Positions 1 to 12,405 of a DNA stretch of 64,000 bases are shown one piece after another. The translations under genes were made by a program, and so were the position numbers. A model generated the notes under the pieces. That model was not told the DNA's origin. It saw only the letters and a list, made by a program, of their open reading frames with translations, and made no database searches. Each line of letters starts with the position of its first letter. The first letter of the stretch is position 1. The DNA is from Zygaena filipendulae (taxonomy: Eukaryota; Arthropoda; Insecta; Lepidoptera; Zygaenidae). The stretch spans positions 7,497,658-7,561,657 of the forward strand of contig OU015668.1 of assembly GCA_907165275.2 (NCBI GenBank), written 5' to 3'.

Positions 1-118
1 TGTGACATAAACCATAAACTGTCATCTAGTAATAAGAATATTACTTGTTTTATGTCACTTAAATAAGTTTTATGAATTTCATTACGACCAAAGATATTTC
101 TGACCAAACAAGCTGGGT

Positions 119-160
119 GACCAATGTTCGATGGGAAACTTTGAGGACCGAACATTGGTC
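119..160. repeat. Perfect 12-bp inverted repeat (hairpin)
   Basis: gaccaatgttcg at 119-130 and its exact reverse complement at 149-160, separated by 18 bases. Probably the edge of an unidentified repeat. The rest of 1-250 shows nothing I recognise. Confidence 0.6.
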
Positions 161-252
161 GCGTTCACGACCGAACAACCCCTTATTTTTCACTCCATGT
201 ATATTTTCTAAATATTAAGTTATGATTAGGTTAACTAAATAAATAATTTTTG

Positions 253-3200
253 TTTTAGTTACCTTTTACAGCTACTTTTATAGGAACCACTTGCAGTATC
301 TTGCCAAAACACCTAATAAGCTGGCGACACGACGAATCGCCTGAAAGGACTGTGAGAACGACGCAGTTACACGATTTTTATAGCTGAAGAGCATGACCTG
401 ATAACCATATATTATGCATGAATTTGTTACATAACTAAACATGTTTAATACGTACATATTATATATTCTAGACATATATACAACGTGTTAATGAATTAAC
501 TGAAAACCAGAAAGTAGTTTGCTCAGAATCTACTAGCGAATCGATCGCACTATGTTTTAATATAGGTTATATTTTTTCATTTTTACTAGCCCATGTCTAA
601 ATTATTTATAATACAATATTTGGCGCGTACGCCTCCCGCAGCAAAAAAAATCGAACCGGTAGGCACAGGCGTAGCGCTTGGAATTTCGTAGATAGGTCAC
701 CTCCTAACTAATGTTGAATAACTTTTAATGTAAAAATTTTTTCGACATACAATATATTTTAATCATATTATTTTTTATTTTTTTAAATGGGGTGTATCAG
801 GTTTTCAGTTAATTCATTAACACGTTGTATATATTATTCTATATATCTAAATAAAATTTAACTGTTTGTTTGTAATTCCAGATTAACAGCTTTTCACTAA
901 ATGCATAGGTATGTAAGTAATAGTAGGTTACCTACCTTACTTACCTTAGGTAGTAGATACATAAAAAACTATTTTTTAAATTTTTGCCCGTCTGTCTGTC
1001 TGTGTGTTCCGGCTAATCTCTGAAACGGCTTCGTGAGTTCTGCCAAAAAAAATATTTCATACAAACTGCATTGTCCTAAAAACGAAAACCATTGGCACCA
1101 ACTTCAAACCGATCAATAGGTAGAACACACCAAAAATAACATTACGTGCATTTTTGTCTTTCGAATCAAATCGGTATTTTTATTATTTTTTACTTTTTAG
1201 TGTAGTGCAGTTTTGTTTTATTTTATTAAGTATTTTTTTTTTCTTGTCAATATTTTTTTTGTCTTTGGTTTTTTTTAGTTTATAATCTAAGTGACAATAG
1301 CCTAATGTCAAAACAGTTTATATACCTTTTGCTTTTCTTTCGTTGTTGAGGAGTTCTACTGCTACTTCACCAACAGTTCCACTTCATCATATTATGCAGT
1401 GTGAAAAATTATGCTAAAAGTATGCTTGAAAAGATTGCCTCTAGCAATAAGGCCGCCTTTTGCTCTGTATTTACTTTTTATCTGTCTTAGTTTTTATTTT
1501 CTCTTCTGGGGCAATAAAGCATATTTGATTTGATTTGATTTGATTTGTGAATAAATTGCTTATAAGCATTTTAAAGTAATCAAATCGCAAACATGAAACC
1601 CTTACTATACAGTAATTCCGGTGGCCGTCTATAGTCTTCATCATCAGTTTCACTTCATCAATTGGTGATTGTCGAAAGCAAATGAACAATTTACTTGAAA
1701 AAATACTCAAATCGCTATAAGTGTGCCTTTATTATTTGTTTTGAAGAGTTCTCACGATTTCTCCAAGATATCATCATCAGATCCTAATTTCATGACACTG
1801 TGACCATCTTGGGAGTATACCCTTTCAAATACAAAAATAATTTTCCAAATCCTTTCCGCCGTCCTTTTAGCCGTCTTCTTTGAGTAATCGCGCAACTTAA
1901 CAAACATGAAAAAAAAAACATACACTCGAATAGGCTTGTATCCGGGGTATGAAAATCAAATTTCTATACATATAATATTTAATCCGTCTTGTAGATTAAT
2001 AAAAAAATAGTAAACCCTTCTAGTCTAGTCGTATCGCCGTTACTTTTTGACTAGCTGGTGCCCGCGGTTTTACCCGCGTGAATTTTCGACCATTGCAATG
2101 ACAGTAATGACGTTAAATTTTCTCTCTTTAAAACGTAGTGGCTCTTTTAAACCGCGAATATCTTATTCAGCCTTGGGTTAATCATACAATTCGAAACATT
2201 TACACTCTATATTCTTTCCCGCCATTAGAAAGAGAGAGAGACAAAGACCAGCCCTTTCGATGTAATTTATTGAATTTTTAACTTATTGTTGTATTTAAAC
2301 GAAAATAAGTATTTATTGCAAATAAAACTGATATTTAACCTGTAAATAACTATTATCTCCTAAAGTGTTCTCGCTGCTGCAGTGAAAAGTTATGTGTGTT
2401 ACACGAGAGCAAAGTTTTTTGCATCTCGTGCCTTTGAATCCTTCGTCACACTCAGGATTTAAAATCAGCACTCGCAGGAAAAAATGACTTTGCTCTCTTG
2501 TTGCACAAATAACTATTGTCTCACTCAATGAGCAAAATCGCATTTTGCTCACTGATTTCAGACAGCAAAACCTACATGTTTGAGCTACTGAAGTGAAAAA
2601 ACATTTACGTTGTACCTACCTAGAATCACAGATTAAATTTCCTCAAATAATAAAAAAAAAATATATAATATCTAAAGTGTACCTACATATTGTGCTTTAC
2701 CGCACATTACGTGGTGACGCTGTACATAAAATGTTTTTTGTTACTAGGAGATTAGGTTTTTGTTTCAATTTGCCTACTACAGAACTCTCGTTTAATTTTT
2801 ACCCGTGTAATGGCCTCACAATGTTTCCTTGATCGATATTTAAGAACCTACTTAAAATACGTATATCATTGTCGCCGACGAAAAAATAAATTAAACCTAT
2901 TGTCAAAAATTTACAAGTAAAATTCGTACCTACTTAAGCATGCGTGACCTAACGCTGTTATTATGAAATTTGTCTTTAATTATAGCATCTATCGCACGTG
3001 TACGCGTGTTGGTTTCGCCGTGAAAATAATTTAGAAATATACTAGCTGTGCCCCGCCGTTTCACTCGCGTGAGTTTCGGAATTCCCGCAGGAACTCCAAA
3101 GTAGCCTAATTTACTTCTTAGCCTTCCCTGAACTTCCATAAATCTTCCAAGATCAAAATCGGTCCAGCCATTCTCGAGTTTTAGCGAGACTAACGAACAG

Positions 3201-4000
3201 CAGTTCATTTTTAAGATAATGAAGACTAGCTTTTTCCCGCGCTGTCACCCGCCGCACCTGTCTGTCTGTTTGTCTGTTCGCGATAAACCTAAAATCTACT
3301 TAACGGTTTTTCATGCGGTTTTCTGCGTTTGGTAAATGGTTCCTACATATTATTTTCAAGGTTGAAATTTGGGCTAGTTTGTTTTGTTGCCATGAATATT
3401 TTCCATTAGATACGATGGCCAGGGTCTGAAGATGGAGCTGGCAGATTTCCACTAGAACTACCCGATGGAAACTGTAAAGATACTCGTAGCTTTGATAGAT
3501 TTGGACTCATTCGTTTTTCTCACATAAATACCTTTTTGGAACTATGTTCCTTATCGCATGGTACGGAGGGGGGCTAGGATAGATAAATTTAAAGATTTTT
3601 CCATAGTTTTATTACATACTTGCTGTTCCCCGCGGTTTCATCCGTGTTACTTTCGGACCCTATGTCCTTTTTTATACCGCTGACAACGTTAGTCATCTGA
3701 CACAGCGTCCGACACTTCCAACAATTATTATCGATTTCAACCAATTTACACAAAAACCAGACAATGACGATTTTCTACGAACTTACAGCGAAACCTTCCT
3801 CATGACGAATCACTCTATCTATTGGTGAAAACTGCGTGAAAATCCTTTCAGTAGTTTTTGACTTTATCGCAGACAGACAGACAAACGCGGCGGAGGACTT
3901 TGTGTTATAATATGTTTCTAAAAACGGTTTATTTTTAGTTTTTATCTAAAGGATTTCCTGAAAGTACCAATAAAGTAATTAAAATAATAGTAGATTATGC
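253..4000. repeat. Segmental duplication block, left copy
   Basis: Collinear with 53549-58290 over many matching stretches. Examples are 253-475 with 53549-53775, 838-1345 with 53800-54290, 1550-2160 with 54365-55060, 2600-2870 with 55362-55745, 2900-3420 with 56170-57430, and 3420-3990 with 57430-58290. The right copy lies directly 3' of gene 2. The left copy is separated from the gene 1 stop by about 10 kb of repeats. The two copies differ by several clean transposon insertions. No gene is supported inside either copy. Confidence 0.85.
481..827. mobile_element. MITE with 28-bp terminal inverted repeats
   Basis: Ends are perfect inverted copies beginning CAACGTGTTAATGAATTAAC. It sits in a TATATA-rich target and is absent from the homologous site near 53775. 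A second copy of the family, in opposite orientation, is at 45175-45520. No coding capacity. Confidence 0.85.
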
Positions 4001-4019
4001 ACCGAGGGAGTAAAACACT

Positions 4020-4260
4020 GTTCGATATCTGGGTGTAATTTTTAATATTTTCGACATTAAACGGACTAGAACAACTTTTGCCCAAAGGCATCTTCGTTTT
4101 CTTGGTCCTTTCATGTATAATAGGATAAATAAAAATTTAAATATAATAACACTCACTAGGTTCAAACTAAAAAAGGCTCTTCGCTCGTGGTTGCTAACTC
4201 TAGACTACGAAAATACCGAACAACTGCTAGAAACTTGCAGCTGATATACAGAGAAGAGAG
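4020..4260 (+). mobile_element. LINE 3' fragment
   Basis: Close to 5250-5450: both carry the end of a reverse-transcriptase ORF read as DIKRTRTTFA...LGPFIYNRIN, then a 3' tail. The (CA)n microsatellite at 4297-4345 follows. It is a 5'-truncated copy of the element at 4865-5440. Confidence 0.6.
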
Positions 4261-4864
4261 GTGGGGAATCACACAATCACATAGTATTCAAACAAACACA
4301 CACTTACACACGCACACGCACACACACGCACACACACTCATACACACACATGCATGCCCATAAAACACACACGAACATTCTACTGCCAATGCTGTGTATT
4401 GCATTAATATTTGATATTGTCTTGTCATAGTGTATAGGTATTAAGCTTAAGTTAACTGTAAACCTTGCTCCTGATTAACCAATTATTAATGTGTCTGTCT
4501 CATACCCTTTTTTCAACTGTTAAGTGTTCTGTATTTTTATTTTATTTTTTATTTTTATTTGAGCTTGATTTGATTTAATTTTAGCTTTCTTATTAGAATC
4601 TGATTTATGTTATGGTTAGTGATGCATATGTCGGTACTTATAAAATTTGTCTAAAATAGGAGTGGAGGGTCCCTGGGTTCTATGATACAAGTTCGCTTAG
4701 TTTAGAACCCAGGTCACCGACTCATTCCTATCCTGCCTCTGTATTATATAGTGTATGTGCCCATCATTGTACATTACGGTAGGTATAGGTTACAAATCCT
4801 TTACTTAATAAACGCATTTTTCATTTTCATTTTCATTTCATTTCATTTTCATTTCATTTCAATT

Positions 4865-5440
4865 GTTGATAAGCACATGTCTTGGGTCGCACATCTGGAA
4901 GGTTTGGCTAATCGCATGCGTAAGCTAGCTTTCATATTCAAACGCCTTCGTCATGTATCAGACCAGGACCTTCTAAGAACTGTTTATTACGCAAAAGCGC
5001 AGTCTGTCTTATCCTATTGCATTGTTGTCTGGGGGGGGTTGTGCCAAAACATATTTGATTAAAGTAGAACGCGCCCAAAGAACGATTCTAAAAGTAATGT
5101 AATTTTAAACCGATCATATTCCCAACTAGGGAAATATACTCCGTGGCAAAGGTATTATCCGTCCGCCAGTTGTTTTTCGATAGGTTGTGTCTATTCCAGC
5201 ATAATCAAATTATACAAATTCAAGATCTTACAACAAAATTGAATAACCGTTGTAATTTTAATATTTTTGACATCAAACGGACAAGAACAACTTTTGCCTT
5301 TCTTTTGCATCTTAATTTTCTTGGTCCTTTCATCTATAACAGAATAAATAGAAATCTAAATATAATATCACTCACACGGTTTCAACTCTGGACTACATAA
5401 ATAGCGAACAACTTTTAGAAGCTTGCCAATGAGCGAAGAC
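4865..5440 (+). mobile_element. Degraded LINE reverse-transcriptase fragment (CR1/jockey-like)
   Basis: Frames broken by stops and shifts read KHMSWVAHLEGLANRMRKLA, then RHVSDQDLLRTVYYAKAQS, SYCIVVWGG, a VERAQR-like stretch, and SVRQLFF. This is the C-terminal end of a non-LTR reverse-transcriptase ORF. A TTTCA-rich tail of another copy precedes it at 4800-4860. No intact ORF. Confidence 0.65.
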
Positions 5441-5568
5441 AAGTGGTGGGGAATCACACAATCACACATACCAACTAACACACACATTCACACACGAGCG
5501 CTCTCATACACGTACTAAACATATTAACCCAAATAATCTCGAACCCAATAATCGAGCAGCTCGCGTTT

Positions 5569-6880
5569 TCGAGCCAGGGCCGAAACAATTTCCCCATACA
5601 AACAACTAATGTTCGGCGGCCATCTTGAAAAATGACGCAATCGAAAAACTGATTCGATATTCAGCATCAGCGACCCCAAAAACCCCCGGATGCCGAACCT
5701 CACCCGGATCGGATCAACTTTTTTTTCGGCCGCCATTTTGAATCCGCCATTTTGGATTTTTACCACGCCAGGCGGTTGCCCCCCATTGACCTCTATGACA
5801 TTTGTTTGAGCACCCCCCACCTGACTCTTTTAGTTTCGGAGATAATCGAGTTTGAATTTTGTTCGGCGGCCATGTTTTTTTCCGCCATTTTGAAAAAAAA
5901 GTTACACTATTGAAATTTGCCCAAGGTGTGGATGAAATTTAGTTAGAAACGTTTTCACTTTCGATGGATAGTTTCGGCGGGCAGTCGACTCACTACCTGA
6001 TGAGAAGCAGGAATCGAAGATGTCGAGGTTTTCCCATAATCACCGAAACGTCCCCTCTACATGTTCCATACATTATATCAACCTAGAGATGCTCCTTCTG
6101 GGAGAACAATTATGTCAATGAGTGAGTGGTAATCGAGCTTTATATATTATAATAATAATAATAATAATTTTATTACTATAAATGTCCTTAATATTATTAT
6201 TATTTCAAAATAAAAATAAACAATGTTTATTGTTGAATGAATGAATGAAGTTATCACAACGACTTCTGGGCACTAGGATCGCAGCCGTCAAAAGGCTATC
6301 CTGTTGATATTTCGGCGTATCAAATTATTTATATTTGGGGCTTTATTCACTATGACCAAGAACATTCCTTGTTCATAACACGCGTCCCAAAAACACAATC
6401 CCAAACTCTCGAGATGCTAAAATATTAGAAATTAATATTCTTTATGCCACAAAACGCGTTAATAATGTATTTTACTCAAGTGAAACTTCTTGAGACAACT
6501 TTTGTTCCGCGTTTTTTGAACGCGACGAGTTATGGTCATAGTGAATAAGGAACCTGACTTCAATCTTAAATATTATTAAAGATTTGATTTGTTTTGGTGC
6601 TGACTGAAAACTAGCACTGAGGGTTCCCATCCTTAGCATAATTATGCTGAATTAGCTGCCATTCGCAGAGACATACCGGGACCAATAAATATACAATATA
6701 TTTTTAGATCAGTAACTGTACTGTGTGTAATGATTTTCTTTGTAAACGGTTTTTGTAAACTTTGTGTGTGCCTGTTGCACAACAAATATTATAATATATC
6801 CTTTTTCTATTTTCGCATAAAACTATCCGAGCTTCATTAGCTCCAAATACTCCAGAGCCTCAAAAACCTCCACAATCAAT
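5569..6880. repeat. Complex repeat array, left terminal unit
   Basis: Matches 9097-10400 almost base for base from cgagccagggccgaaacaa to agcctcaaaaac. It contains the GGCGGGCAGT...CTACCTGATGAG module and a MITE-like insert. It ends in a (GGATCAAAT)n stretch at 6882-6912. Family unknown to me. Confidence 0.8.
6343..6548. mobile_element. Short MITE inside the array (second copy at 9868-10073)
   Basis: Perfect 16-bp inverted ends TTATTCACTATGACCA, about 206 bp apart. Both copies lie at the same place in the duplicated terminal units, so the element was there before the unit was copied. Confidence 0.7.
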
Positions 6881-6919
6881 GGATCAAATGGATCAAATGG
6901 ATCAAATGGATGGAGTGTG

Positions 6920-9060
6920 GATCAAACTTTGTAAGTAACAGTTTCACTTTCGATGGATAGTTTCGGCGGGCAGTCGACTCACTACCTGATGAGAAGCAGG
7001 AATCGAAGATGTCGAGGTTTTCCCATAATCACCGAAACTCACTACCTGATGAGAAGCAGGAATCGAAGATGTCGAGGTTTTCCCATAATCACCGAAACAT
7101 CCCCTCTACATGTTCCATACATTATATCAACCTAGAGATGCTCCTTTTGGGAGAACAATTATGTCAATGAGTGAGTGGTAATCGAGCTTTATATACTAGA
7201 TTCGCCCTGTGCGCGAGCTGCGAGCAGCTCGCGAGGCTTGGTCGCCCTGTGCCCGGTTGCCCCCCATTGACCTCTATTTGTTCGAGCACCTGACTCTTTT
7301 AGTTTCGGAGACAATCGAGTTTGAATTTTGTTCGGCGGCCATGATTTTTTCCGCCATTTTGAAAAAAAAGTTTCACTATTGAAATTTGCCCAAGGTGTGG
7401 ATCAAACTTTGTAAGTAACAGTTTTACTTTTGATGGATAGTTTCGGCGGGCAGTCAACTCACTACCTGATGAGGAGCAGGAATCGAAGATGTCAAGGTTT
7501 TCCCACAATCACAGAAACCTCCTTTCCACATACAATTTTTTTTTCAATACCTACGGCCGATAGTTTCCGAGCCAGGGCCGAAACAATTTTCCCATACAAA
7601 CAACTAATGTTCGGCGGCCATCTTGAAAAATGACGCAATCGAAAAACTGATTCGATATTCGGCATCAGTGACCCCAAAAACCCCCGGATGCCGAACCTCA
7701 CCCGGATCGGATCAACTTTTTTTTCGGCCACCATTTTGAATCCGCCATTTTGGATTTTTACCACGCCAGGCGGTTGCCCCCCATTGACCTCTATGACATT
7801 TGTTTGAGCACCCCCCACCTAACTCTTTTAGTTTCGGAGATAATCGAGTTTGAATTTTGTTCGGCGGCCATGTTTTTTTCCGCCATTTTGAAAAAAAAGT
7901 TACACTATTGAAATTTGCCCAAGGTGTGGATGAAATTTAGTTAGAAACGTTTTCACTTTCGATGGATAGTTTCGGCGGGCAGTCGACTCACTACCTGATG
8001 AGAAGCAGGAATCGAAGATGTCGAGGTTTTCCCATAATCACCGAAACGTCCCCTCTACATGTTCCATACATTATATCAACCTAGAGATGCTCCTTCTGGG
8101 AGAACAATTATGTCAATGAGTGAGTGGTAATCCAGCTTTATATATGTATATTATAACTAGATTCGCCCTGTGCGCGAGCTGCGAGCAGCTCGCGAGGCTT
8201 GGTCGCCCTGTGCCCGGTTGCCCCCCATTGACCTCTATTTGTTCGAGCACCTGACTCTTTTAGTTTCGGAGATAATCGAGTTTGAATTTTGTTCGGCGGC
8301 CATGATTTTTTCCGCCATTTTGAAAAAAAAGTTTCACTATTGAAATTTGCCCAAGGTGTGGATCAAACTTTGTAAGTAACAGTTTTACTTTTAATGGATA
8401 GTTTCGGCGGGCAGTCAACTCACTACCTGATGAGGAGCAGGAATCGAAGATGTCGAGGTTTTCCCATAATCACCGAAACGTCCCCTCTACATGTTCCATA
8501 CATTATATCAACCTAGAGATGCTCCTTCTGGGAGAACAATTATGTCAATGAGTGAGTGGTAATCCAGCTTTATATATTATAACTAGATTCGCCCTGTGCG
8601 CGAGCTGCGAGCAGCTCGCGAGGCTTGGTCGCCCTGTGCCCGGTTGCCCCCCATTGACCTCTATTTGTTCGAGCACCTGACTCTTTTAGTTTCGGAGATA
8701 ATCGAGTTTGAATTTTGTTCGGCGGCCATGATTTTTTCCGCCATTTTGAAAAAAAAGTTTCACTATTGAAATTTGCCCAAGGTGTGGATCAAACTTTGTA
8801 AGTAACAGTTTTACTTTTGATGGATAGTTTCGGCGGGCAGTCAACTCACTACCTGATGAGGAGCAGGAATCGAAGATGTCAAGGTTTTCCCACAATCACA
8901 GAAACCTCCTTTCCGCATCTTAAATACATTATATCGACCTAGAGATGCTCCTTCTGGGAGAACAATTATGCTTAACTTTTTTTCGCCAGCCATTTCGAAT
9001 CCGTCCGCCATCTTGGAATTATTTATATCCCGATAGAAGAAGATAGTGCACCACCAACTG
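6920..9060. repeat. Complex repeat array, internal units
   Basis: At least six further copies of the CTACCTGATGAG module (near 6985, 7046, 7464, 7990, 8423, 8850) alternate between long units, which include ttcggcggccatcttg, and short units. The short units start with the hairpin GCGAGCTGCGAGCAGCTCGC at about 7211, 8171 and 8597. The minus-strand open frames across them repeat with the units and look non-genic. Confidence 0.8.
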
Positions 9061-9096
9061 TAAAAGTTTTTTTTCAATACCCACGGCCGATAGTTT

Positions 9097-10400
9097 CCGA
9101 GCCAGGGCCGAAACAATTTCTCCATACAAACAACTAATGTTCGGCGGCCATCTTGAAAAATGACGCAATCGAAAAACTGATTAGATATTCGGCATCAGCG
9201 ACCCCAAAAACCCCCGGATGCCAAACCTCACCCGGATCGGATCAACTTTTTTTTCGGCCGCCATTTTGAATCCGCCATTTTGGATTTTTACCACGCCAGG
9301 CGGTTGCCCCCCATTGACCTCTATGACATTTGTTTGAGCACCCCCTACCTGACTCTTTTAGTTTCGGAGATAATCGAGTTTGAATTTTGTTCGGCGGCCA
9401 TGTTTTTTTCCGCCATTTTGAAAAAAAAGTTACACTATTGAAATTTGCCCAAGGTGTGGATGAAATTTAGTTAGAAACGTTTTCACTTTCGATGGATAGT
9501 TTCGGCGGGCAGTCGACTCACTACCTGATGAGAAGCAGGAATCGAAGATGTCGAGGTTTTCCCATAATCACCGAAACGTCCCCTCTACATGTTCCATACA
9601 TTATATCAACCTAGAGATGCTCCTTCTGGGAGAACAATTATGTCAATGAGTGAGTGGTAATCCAGCTTTATATATTATAATAATAATAATAATTTTATTA
9701 CTATAAATGTCCTTAATATTATTATTATTTCAAAATAAAAATAAACAATGTTTATTGTTGAATGAATGAATGAAGTTATCACAACGACTTCTGGGCACTA
9801 GGATCGCAGCCGTCAAAAGGCTATCCTGTTGATATTTCGGCGTATCAAATTATTTATATTTGGGGCTTTATTCACTATGACCAAGAACATTCCTTGTTCA
9901 TAACACGCGTCCCAAAAACACAATCCCAAACTCTCGAGATGCTAAAATATTAGAAATTAATATTCTTTATGCCACAAGACGCGTTAATAATGTATTTTAC
10001 TCAAGTGAAACTTCTTGAGACAACTTTTGTTCCGCGTTTTTTGAACGCGACGAGTTATGGTCATAGTGAATAAGGAACCTGACTTCAATCTTAAATATTA
10101 TTAAAGATTTGATTTGTTTTGGCGCTGACTGAAAACTAGCACTGAGGGTTCCCATCCTTAGCATAATTATGCTGAGTTAGCTGCCATTCGCAGAGACATA
10201 CCGGGACCAATAAATATACAATATATTTTTAGATCAGTAACTGTACTGTGTGTAATGATTTTCTTTGTAAACGGTTTTTGTAAACTTTGTGTGTGCCTGT
10301 TGCACAACAAATATTATAATATATCCTTTTTCTATTTTCGCATAAAACTATCCGAGCTTCATTAGCTCCAAATACTCCAGAGCCTCAAAAACTCCACAAT
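9097..10400. repeat. Complex repeat array, right terminal unit
   Basis: Direct copy of 5569-6880 about 3.5 kb away, including the internal MITE. The two ends frame the internal units, rather as terminal direct repeats would, though I see no LTR-type TG...CA ends. Confidence 0.75.
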
Positions 10401-12139
10401 CGGCAGTCGCACGACCTCGTTATCAGGACAACTGACCAGGTCCTTCACGTTACCTGCTGAATGGGAGGGGAGAGGTGGAGGTTAGAGGAGACAAGCCCCT
10501 CATCACGAGACGCAGTCAACAGTGTAATCGAGGTATTCGAACAAAAATCGTCCTCTCGACCTCTGAGCACGATTTTTGTTACAGTTGTTTACAATAACAG
10601 ATCATTAATACGTCATTATTTTTATTCTCAATGACTTGACATAAATGACATCGTCCTTGAACGAACTCGATTTTCCATAGGTATGATTTGCTTAAACGGC
10701 TGTACCGATTCCGGTAAAAACTTCCTTACCTCGGAATAAATGTGGCATCCAAAATTACTTGAGGCGATTTCATAAAAATAGTGTAGGAAGCGGTTTATTT
10801 TGAAATTAAAACCGCTTATCAATGTCATACACAATTTTCATGTTAAAATGTAAGATTATAGAACCATTTATAAATGAAAACGGGTTCTAAGTACCTTAAT
10901 AAAAGTATATATTTTATTGTTATTAATCTCCATTGCAAAACATTACCGTAAATACTTACTCTTTTATTTCGAGGACGGTAAGGTATAAAAATCCTATATG
11001 AATTTAACGCTATGCCTTACGATGTGTCTAGAGTTTGTAAAACTCAGATTATGAAAGAGGTAGTCTCTTTGTGATGGGACCGGCTGATCGTCTAGCTTGT
11101 CGATTTGTAATTGAGTACCTAAGGAAATTTTAAAACAGAACTAGAGACACTTAGGTATCCGCCAAAAAAAACCCTGTCGTATACTAAGCACCGGTAACCG
11201 GTTCGTACATTTCGTTGGGTGGACAAAGTGGACTTACCAAATCATTCTACTTACCTGTTTTCTCACGACTTAGCTATCAGCTTATTTCAAATGAGTTATG
11301 TAAAAATTCATCAACTCTCTGGAAACCTCAAAGAGGAACTAGGAAAATTAAATCTAATTATTCGAGTAGAATGAATGATGAGTCGGTGCAATGTATTTGC
11401 CAAATTGGCCATCATAAACGACTGATATCTCTTGAGCACGGAGAATTCCTACGCCGTGGAGGCCTTAATCCATGTTATTGGGGCTGCAGTGACCTCCTTT
11501 TCGCTGAGAAGCGTAAATTTGTGTGTCCAATACCCGTAGGCTGGTACATTCTTTTATTGAACATTTAGCTCGCCCCTGAACCATGGTTTTGTATAAATAT
11601 ATTTGTGTTCAATTTGTTAGGTATTGGTTTGGTCAAACCAAAGGTCGGAGGTCAATCTGCAAAGACATGGCGTGTATCGTTGTGCCAAGTTATCACCGCC
11701 GAATACGCCACCGAACCATGTACCACTTTAGCAAAGACTCTGTTTCCTTGAGTCAGGAATACTCATTGATTAAAACCCAATCAACTCTCAATGTCTCGTA
11801 TTTCTGCGGTATCGTCTATCCCCGAACTGTCGGCCTATTACACAAACGAAACGATAGTTTATCGATACCTACTTTGCTCCCCGGCAGCTTGTCTCACCTC
11901 TGCGCTAGTTCACAGAAACACGTCGGCTCGAACAATACACTAGCGGTAGTTCTAGTACCTTCACTTTCACGGCTTTAATCTCACTAGTGAGTCTCAATTC
12001 TAATTATTTCGTTAGGATGTTTAGACTGCAATATATTTTTACTTCAGTATACTATCTGTTCTCTCCGTAAGGAACACTGACAGTCCTATGATAATTGAGT
12101 TCTTTTATAGTATTTGATCAATTAATCTAGATTAATGTA
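10400..12139. other. No gene recognised
   Basis: Two plus-strand open frames (11215-11568 and 11583-11978) are not recognisable and the first lacks convincing start or splice context. There is no clear repeat structure. Probably old transposon or intergenic sequence. Confidence 0.5.
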
Positions 12140-12405
12140 TAATAATAATCCACTTCACAACACACAGATCTACTTGATCCCACACTAAGCTATAAGCTTG
12201 TATCGTGGAAACCAAGCAAACGTGGTATATACTACACATATTATTACATATATATTATACTATAGATATATATATATATATACACACCCAGACTGGAAAA
12301 TGGAACCCTGTGTTCATCACACAAAGTCCTCCCCCACCGGGAATCGAACCCGGAACCTCTTGATTAGCGGGCAGGCATGGTGACCATTGCACCAATCGGG
12401 TCGTC
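12140..12405 (-). mobile_element. tRNA-derived SINE
   Basis: Minus strand begins with a tRNA-like head. The A box TGGTGCAATGGTCA is at 12381-12394, the B box GGTTCGATTCC at 12340-12350, and an AT-rich body with (TA)n follows. The acceptor-stem halves do not pair, so it is not a tRNA gene. A head-truncated relative is at 43687-43893. Confidence 0.8.

Noticed and set aside
5524..5820. Minus-strand open frame repeated at 7492-7818 and partly at 8841-9125, proposed as a gene family
   Set aside because: The frames follow the units of the repeat array, begin and end at unit edges, and have no recognisable domain. They are by-products of the repeat.
11215..11978. Two plus-strand open frames as a novel gene
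   Set aside because: No recognisable motif, no clear splice or start context, no repeat-independent support. Left as unrecognised.
12330..12405. tRNA gene on the minus strand
   Set aside because: A and B boxes are good, but the acceptor-stem halves do not pair and the sequence continues into a repeated AT-rich body found again at 43687-43893. It is a SINE head.
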